From Petrolisthes cinctipes (taxonomy: Eukaryota > Arthropoda > Malacostraca > Decapoda > Porcellanidae): DNA of 64,000 bases. This document shows, piece after piece, positions 58,621-64,000 of this stretch. The DNA is taken from the NCBI GenBank assembly GCA_033782935.1, contig JAWQEG010001435.1, positions 1-64,000 on the forward strand, read 5' to 3'. The notes under the pieces are model-generated. The model did no database searches. It was not told the origin of the DNA and saw only the letters and a list, made by a program, of their open reading frames with translations. Made by a program: the position numbers and the translations under genes. Numbering within the stretch: position 1 is the stretch's first letter; every line of letters begins with the position of its first letter.

Positions 58621-58639
58621 GTGCCCTCATCCTCTTCAG

Positions 58640-59692
58640 TTGGGGTGGGCGTGCCTCACCAGCACTCTGTCCGCACCACTCCAAGCGTCACTGAAACTAC
58701 ACGCTTGGAGTTTCTACGGGGGGTCCTCAGCAAACGCTTCACTCAGGAGACAGTGGGCAAGATGCTGAGGGCTCATCGCCAGTCCTCGGTGCGGCAGTAC
58801 GAATCATGCTGGAAGAGATTCCAGGACTTCTTACGACGACATCCCTCCATGATTATCTCGGAGGACACAGTCTTGGAATTCCTCACTTGGCTCGCCGACT
58901 CCACCAACAGGGCCCTGGCAACGGTGCTTGCGCATCACGCAGCCCTGTCTGATCCCCTCCTCCTCGGTTTCAATATTAGGATTCCCGAGAGGCCTCTCTC
59001 TCTCCTGAGAATGGGGATTCGGGCGGGGACAGCACCTCACCGGGCCCAGACACCGTCCTGGTCCCTTCACCGCGTCCTTACCTACCTGACCTTCGAGGGG
59101 GTCCCTCTGGAAGTGTGCCACCTCCTCTAGAAGTCTCTCTTCCTGCTCACCTTAGCTACAGGGTACAGAGCCTCCCAACTGGCAGCCCTTACCCGTCATC
59201 CAGCCTTTTCCTCTGTAAGTCCTAATCATGCTTCTTTGACTGTCTCCCCCTCTCCCACTTTCTTAGCTAAGAACGAGCAGGCTGACGACAGGATTGGCCC
59301 CCTCACAGTACCCTCCTTCCTGAAGGATGGAAGTTTCCATCCTCTCTGTCCAGTCCACGCCTTCACATCCTACGTGGAGGCTACGAGAGAGGCGTCACTG
59401 GACCACCTGTTCTACAACTCCAGGTCTGGTAAACCTTTCTTCCCCAGGTCCATCGCTCTGCCGAGTGATCGAGAACGGGGATCCCGGACATACTCCCAAG
59501 GACCACAGCGTTCGGGGCGTGGCCGCCTCCCTCAGGACTCACTCGGTGGAGCAGGTACGGGATCTGGGGGGCTGGGCATCCGCCTCCTCCTTCAGGACGA
59601 GGTACCTGTTCCACTCGGTCTCCCCCACCCCCTATGTGGCGATGGGGACTCCTCCCATCTTACCACACCCAGGACCAACACCTGGTAGAGGA
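58640..59692 (+). pseudogene. Tyrosine recombinase of the DIRS relic, broken
   Basis: The N-terminal core-binding part has SVRQYESCWKRFQDFL. After the stop at 59128 the same frame continues with LATGYRASQLAAL, whose Arg (59167-59169) is the first catalytic residue. After a frame change come DHSVRGVAASLRTHSVEQVR (HxxR; His 59504-59506, Arg 59513-59515), LGGWASASSF and RTRYL with the nucleophile Tyr at 59603-59605. All catalytic boxes are recognisable, but the gene is not translatable as one protein. Confidence 0.82.
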
Positions 59693-60340
59693 CCCCACAG
59701 GAAACAGAGGGGAGGGGAGGGGGCGCCCGAGGGGCAAAGGTCGGGCTAGGTAATCCCCTTATTACCTTACCCTCATTATCACCACATACGTCATCTCCAT
59801 TCTGTACATTTTCATGCTCATTCCACGTCATTCATGTTGTACATATGGTGCTGGGTAAAAAATAAACTACATTGTTACGGAGCTCTGAGTATTTATTTTT
59901 CCTATGGACAAAATTATGGTGACTGATTTTCTATGTCCATGTAGGGCAGAGATACAATAAAACACATGGTTATGACATGATAGTTGTTTCGTTCCTCCTT
60001 CTGGTTGACTTGTTACCTACTACTCATACCTTAGGGCTTAGGCCATAGCCTAGGATGAAGATAAAAGGGGGGGGGGGGTTTCTCGACCAGCCTACCTCTC
60101 CTCTCGTGTCTGAAAAAAAAAAAAAAAAAAAAAAAAAGGAGGTATATATATATATATATATATATCTATGGAATGTATAATATTAATACATAATTTTTAT
60201 CAATGTCATGATGATTACTCTGGGTCAACAGTACCCTACTTTCATTCTGGGAGGTAGTATAACTCTATCCTCTCCGCTCTGGGCCTAAGGGCGGGACTGC
60301 TCTTCATTCTGGGGATGGATGCCTCCGCCTCACCTCCCAC
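59693..60340. other. Sequence downstream of the DIRS relic
   Basis: Contains a G run (60068-60077), poly-A of about 24 (60114-60137) directly followed by (TA)n (about 60144-60165). No gene. Confidence 0.65.
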
Positions 60341-60353
60341 CTACAGCATCGCA

Positions 60354-60770
60354 TGCATAGCAATCCAGCTGTGCTGGTTCCACTTTACCAATAATAGTGC
60401 ATTTGTCGCGGCTGGATTGTATTTATTGGTTTGTGGAACCAGCACAGTTTTTACTGTCCCACCCACCTCCCGATGCGGCAGACATTCTCCTTCAGTTCTC
60501 ATTTGAGTGACCGAGCGGCTGCCCCCGCTAGCCCAAGCGGGTCACTACCTCTAGAGACCACCACCACATGGCTCCCATATCAGTACAGTGCCAGATTTGA
60601 ATTTCTATATTTACTTCTGATGATCTTCACAGAATAGACCCTTCTAGCCCAGAAATAAGCTTATACGGGGCCTGGGCTGGAGAAGGGTGTGTTCTATAGC
60701 AATCCAGCTGTGCTGGTTCCACAAACCAATAAATACAATTTAAGCGGCTGGAAGCTGCGACAAATGCACT
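60354..60770. repeat. Inverted repeat around CAATCCAGCTGTGCTGGTTCC
   Basis: ATAGCAATCCAGCTGTGCTG occurs at about 60357 and again at about 60696. CCAATAAATACAATTTAAGC (60727-60746) is inverted relative to GATTGTATTTATTGGTTTGT (60414-60433). Likely a diverged foldback element. Confidence 0.6.
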
Positions 60771-60960
60771 AATATATACCATTCTAAGACACTTATCTTC
60801 GGAAATGCCCCTTACTTAGGCAAACTACCGGGATCTAACCTTGGCATACTACCGGGACTTAACCGTGGTAAAGTACCAGGACCAAACCGTGACAAAAACT
60901 GGGACCTAGCCGGATCTTGCAACACTGCTACAAAACGGCAATATACTAGATAAATACCAA
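60770..60960. repeat. CCGGGACCTAACC family element, partial copy
   Basis: Begins TATACCATTCTAAGACACTT. Units GGCAAACTACCGGGATCTAA and ACTACCGGGACTTAACCGTG follow, ending TAGCCGGATCTTGCAACACT and TACAAAACGGCAATATAC. Confidence 0.78.
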
Positions 60961-61849
60961 AATATCTAATAAAGAATCCATTTCCACAAGATTATTTCAC
61001 CGAGTATTGATAAAGGTAACCGAACCCTACCTAAACCCAACCTAACGTAACCAGTAGTTCACCGGTGCAGAAAATACCAATATTAGCCAAACAATCTCCT
61101 TCCATATAAGTGGTGGCATGTCGAGGCAATATATGAAGGACTCATTTAACTCCCAACTTTCTGACTACATCACAGGGTCCCATTATAAAAAACCACTACT
61201 CATTTAGGAATTATTCCCGAGTTAGACATGAGCGAGATATCTAATTTTCACTGTGATACACGTTCTTATGGTTAAATTTCCGTAAGTTTCATAAAGGTCT
61301 TACCTTGCACAACTCATACAAACAGAAAATATTGCCCTCCTCCCTTTTTCATGATGATCGAGCGACTTCTCCTCGGACAGGTTTCTTATTTTCCTCAATC
61401 GTCTTGCCACCATTTTTATTCGAAAGCAGAGTCAGTTTAGTGTCAGTAACTATAGTTTTTCATGCGACTCATTCGATTTTAACATCCATTTATTGTGCAA
61501 ATATCCTGTTTTGGCCATACCCCATCACCCAACTTTTGTCAAAAGTTGGCTCGGGTTTTCCAAATTATGGTGACTGTCATATGGGTTCAGCCATGTTGTT
61601 TATTGACATTTTGGACTTAGAAAAAATCAGAGGGTGAATACATCAAGTTGCATATTGTGACGAAACCAGATGCAATCGACAACTGAAACCTTCATAACAG
61701 TATTGTACATTATGTTAACTATATGATTACTGATTTTCATTAAAATTCGTTAGGAGGAACGCTTTCAAAGAAAAGCCTAGTGCCTAAATCACTCTATATA
61801 CTTTTCCCCACCCAAAACCCCGAATACCCAGGCTCTCCCCCAATATTGT

Positions 61850-62397
61850 ACTTGAAGACTGGGAAACCAAGTGGCAGATGACATTTAGACCAGACAAATG
61901 CCATCACATCTGTTTTACCCGAGCCCATAATCCCATTCCACATACATACCAGCCACACAACACCAACCTCAACACAAGTCACTTCCCACAAATACTTGGG
62001 CATCCACATCTCAGCGGACATGAGGTGGAACACACACATAGGTAGCGTCAGGGCCAAAGCTAGTAGGGTCCTGGGGTTCTTGTGCAGGAACCTCAGCAGG
62101 TGTAACACAGACATCAAAATTATTGCTTATAATACATACGTTTGGCCATACTTATTAGAGTACTGCGACACCATCTGAGACCCACACACTTACAATAATA
62201 TCAATAAATTAGAGTCCATTCAAAACAAAACTGCAAGATGAGCCAGACGTGATTACAGAAACATTACATCAGTCACTTTGCTTAAACAAGACACAAAACT
62301 AGACCCATTGGCGGCAACACGAAGACAGATACACAGACAACAGATGATATACAAAATCACAAACAAGTTAGTTGACATAGACAAATACACATATCTA
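61850..62397 (+). mobile_element. LINE relic (CR1/Jockey-like C-terminus), 5' part
   Basis: Reads LEDWETKWQMTFRPDKCHHI, then YLGIHISADMRWNTHIGSVR, AKASRVLGFLCRNLSRCNTD and LLEYCDTI followed by a stop and NKLESIQNKTAR. These are standard motifs after the polymerase domain of CR1/Jockey-type LINEs. Frameshifts and stops are present. It is cut by an insertion and resumes at about 63000. Confidence 0.82.
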
Positions 62398-62567
62398 AAC
62401 CCTACAAGTATAGGGCCCAGTGGGGCTGACTTTATTCTCTGTGAATATTAGTTATCCCCCACAGGGCTAGAATAAAGATTGTTGTAGGATCTGGTCACTT
62501 TCTAGTGGATTTGACGAAATATGCCCACATGGATTAAAAATCCATGTGAGGTGTACTGCAACCGGAG

Positions 62568-62604
<37 letters not shown>

Positions 62605-62999
62605 CACTGCTGTGTGGACCGCCAGCACACGGGGGTGCATTTCCCTTTGCATGCAGCAGTGTAAACTCCCTCCCCCTTATGGTCCCTTCAGGGCTGGTCT
62701 CATGGAAGGTACGGCCCCACTTGTAGCTCTTGTAGTAACGTGGACTTGGGCCCACAGCACTGGCTGTGGGATCAAAGCCTTCCCCCCAATCTCCCTGGCA
62801 GTCAGAGGCCCTCAGACTCCCTGGTCCAGTAAGCTCTGGTCCCATTTCCTTGGGATGTGCTTCGGTAGCCCAGGCATATAGGGCCAGCCCCTCCTTTATT
62901 TTAATTTGTTTTTTCACTGCGACCAGAGTGTACCAGAGGTCTGTGGGGCAGGAGGCCATTCTGCCCCGGGAGAACATCAACAACAACCCTACAAGTATA
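62398..62999. mobile_element. Retroposed insert with 15-bp target-site duplication
   Basis: AACCCTACAAGTATA occurs exactly at 62398-62412 and 62985-62999. The insert between (62413-62984, 572 bp) starts GGGCCCAGTGGGGCTGAC and ends GGGAGAACATCAACAACAAC. It contains a poly-T of about 36 (62569-62604) and CTGTGGGATCAAAGCC, which faintly resembles a B box. It splits the LINE relic. The class (SINE or other retroposon) is not settled. Confidence 0.8.
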
Positions 63000-63085
63000 T
63001 GATCCACTAGACTCTAGAGGCAGCCACAACTTAACCCACAGTCCCTGACCCAATCCACCCTTATCCTAACCCCCTTCCTAATCCT
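63000..63085 (+). mobile_element. LINE relic (CR1/Jockey-like), 3' part after insertion
   Basis: Continues the frame of the 5' part: STRL then RQPQLNPQSLTQSTLI. It ends at the foldback element that begins about 63090. Confidence 0.55.
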
Positions 63086-63089
63086 CCCT

Positions 63090-63656
63090 GTATTTATGGA
63101 AAGAATTACCGTTTTGCAGCAGTGTTGCCAGATCCGGCTGGGTCCCAGTATATTGCCCTGGTCATTTCCTGTACTTTACCACGGTTATTTCCCGGTAGTT
63201 TGCCAGGTTAGGTCCCGGTAGTCTGATGCGGTCTAGGTTAGGTTAGGTAAGGTCAGGCTAATTTCAAAATGCCCTATCTTGGAAATGGGGCATTTGTGGA
63301 GGAAATGCCATAGAAGAAAATAGGGTAAATATTGAATGAATTACCGTTATTGGGTACGGTTTTTCTACCTTCATTACCCACTTATTTAGACCATTCTAAG
63401 ACTATTTTCTTCTATGGCATTTTCTTCGCAAATGCCCCATTTCCAAGATAGGGCATATTCAAATGGGGCATTTTGAAATTAGCCTGACCTTACCTGACCT
63501 GACCTAGACTACCGGGACCTAACCTGGGCAGACTACCGGGACCTAACCTGGGCAAACTACCGGGAAATAATCGTGGTAAAGTACAGTACAGAAAATGACC
63601 GGGGCAAAGTACTGGGACCTAGCCGGATCTGGCAACACTGCTACAAAATGGTAATG
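63090..63656. mobile_element. Large palindromic CCGGGACCTAACC element
   Basis: Left arm (63090-about 63330) starts TGGAAAGAATTACCGTTTTG and carries AGCAGTGTTGCCAGATCCGG. The right arm (about 63400-63656) is its near reverse complement, ending GATCTGGCAACACTGCTACA then AAATGG. The arms are about 240 bp. The centre has the TACGGTTTTTCTACCTTCAT block. It shares this sequence with 45.6, 46.4 and 60.8 kb. Confidence 0.85.
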
Positions 63657-63964
63657 TTTGACTTGCAAGCACATTGAAGGTTAGAAATCGTGAGTGGCCT
63701 TATAACGCATTTATAACGGAAATGTTACTAAGAAATATTGTAGTACAAGTTAAAATAGAGCATATTGTAATAAGAAAAGTGTGAAAAAGCCAATTTTAAG
63801 AAATTTTTGGACTCTGAAAAATACGACACCCACTACACTTATAAGTAATTAATGTTATAACGCATCTGCGAGGCAAATGGTATATAGAAAAGTTGTTTGT
63901 AATAGTGAAATAAAAACACTGGTAATAGTAAAAATTTTAAAATCGAGTTGTGGCAACTTGTAAA

Positions 63965-64000
63965 AATAAGGTATTTATTGAAAGAATTACCGTTTTGTAG
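63965..64000. repeat. Start of another CCGGGACCTAACC-family copy at the window edge
   Basis: GTATTTATTGAAAGAATTAC then CGTTTTGTAG matches the outer end of the palindromic element; it is cut by the window end. Between 63657 and 63964 I see nothing but AT-rich DNA. Confidence 0.75.

Larger units (their letters stand above)
58330..59692 (+). mobile_element. DIRS-type (tyrosine-recombinase) retrotransposon relic
   Basis: The end of the reverse transcriptase/RNase H region is followed by a tyrosine recombinase. Frames are 2, 1 and 2 in turn, with a nonsense codon at 59128-59130 and a shift near 59460. The 5' part (gag, RT core) and terminal repeats were not found. An AATAAA occurs at about 59860. 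Confidence 0.85.

Noticed and set aside
62534..63007. 157-residue minus-strand frame with poly-Lys
   Set aside because: It spans the retroposed insert and its poly-T; composition and the flanking target duplication argue against a gene.

Overview
This window is animal nuclear DNA, most likely from a decapod crustacean. The evidence is a multi-exon gene with GT-AG introns, very dense microsatellites, CCTAA/TTAGG-like motifs, and many non-LTR, LTR and DIRS retroelement remnants. The species cannot be named from the sequence alone.

The only host gene I can support is a para-type voltage-gated sodium channel (Nav1 family) on the plus strand. Its 5' part (domain I and most of the I-II linker) lies upstream of the window. 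Eighteen coding exons run from the I-II linker (975) through domains II, III and IV to the stop codon at 40046-40048. They join without a frame break: 4059 nt, 1352 residues plus stop. All pore and gating landmarks are present: Glu of the selectivity filter in domain II, Lys in domain III, Ala in domain IV, the S4 arginines, the MFM inactivation motif and the C-terminal IQ-like segment. A long 3' UTR ends near an AATAAA at 42677.

Two splicing features stand out. An optional 8-codon segment (12315-12338), homologous to insect para segment b, sits between two in-phase acceptors that share one branch point. A second, decayed copy of the domain III S3-S4 exon (26819-26939) lies just upstream of the working copy. 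It matches the alternative member of the insect k/l pair but has a lost acceptor, a frameshift and two missing gating arginines.

The introns carry microsatellites, minisatellites, hairpin (MITE-like) elements and two fragments of one LINE family in opposite orientations. The region from about 42.7 kb to the end has no recognisable host gene. It holds an LTR-retrotransposon tail on the minus strand (43446-44980), tandemly duplicated blocks containing a CCGGGACCTAACC repeat family, a solo LTR inserted into a hairpin element (48015-48658), a hAT-like MITE, two tRNA-Thr-like SINE heads, a roughly 0.8 kb duplicated repeat (56.1 and 57.3 kb), a DIRS-type tyrosine-recombinase retroelement relic (58.3-59.7 kb), and a LINE relic split by a retroposed insert with a 15-bp target duplication (61.8-63.1 kb).
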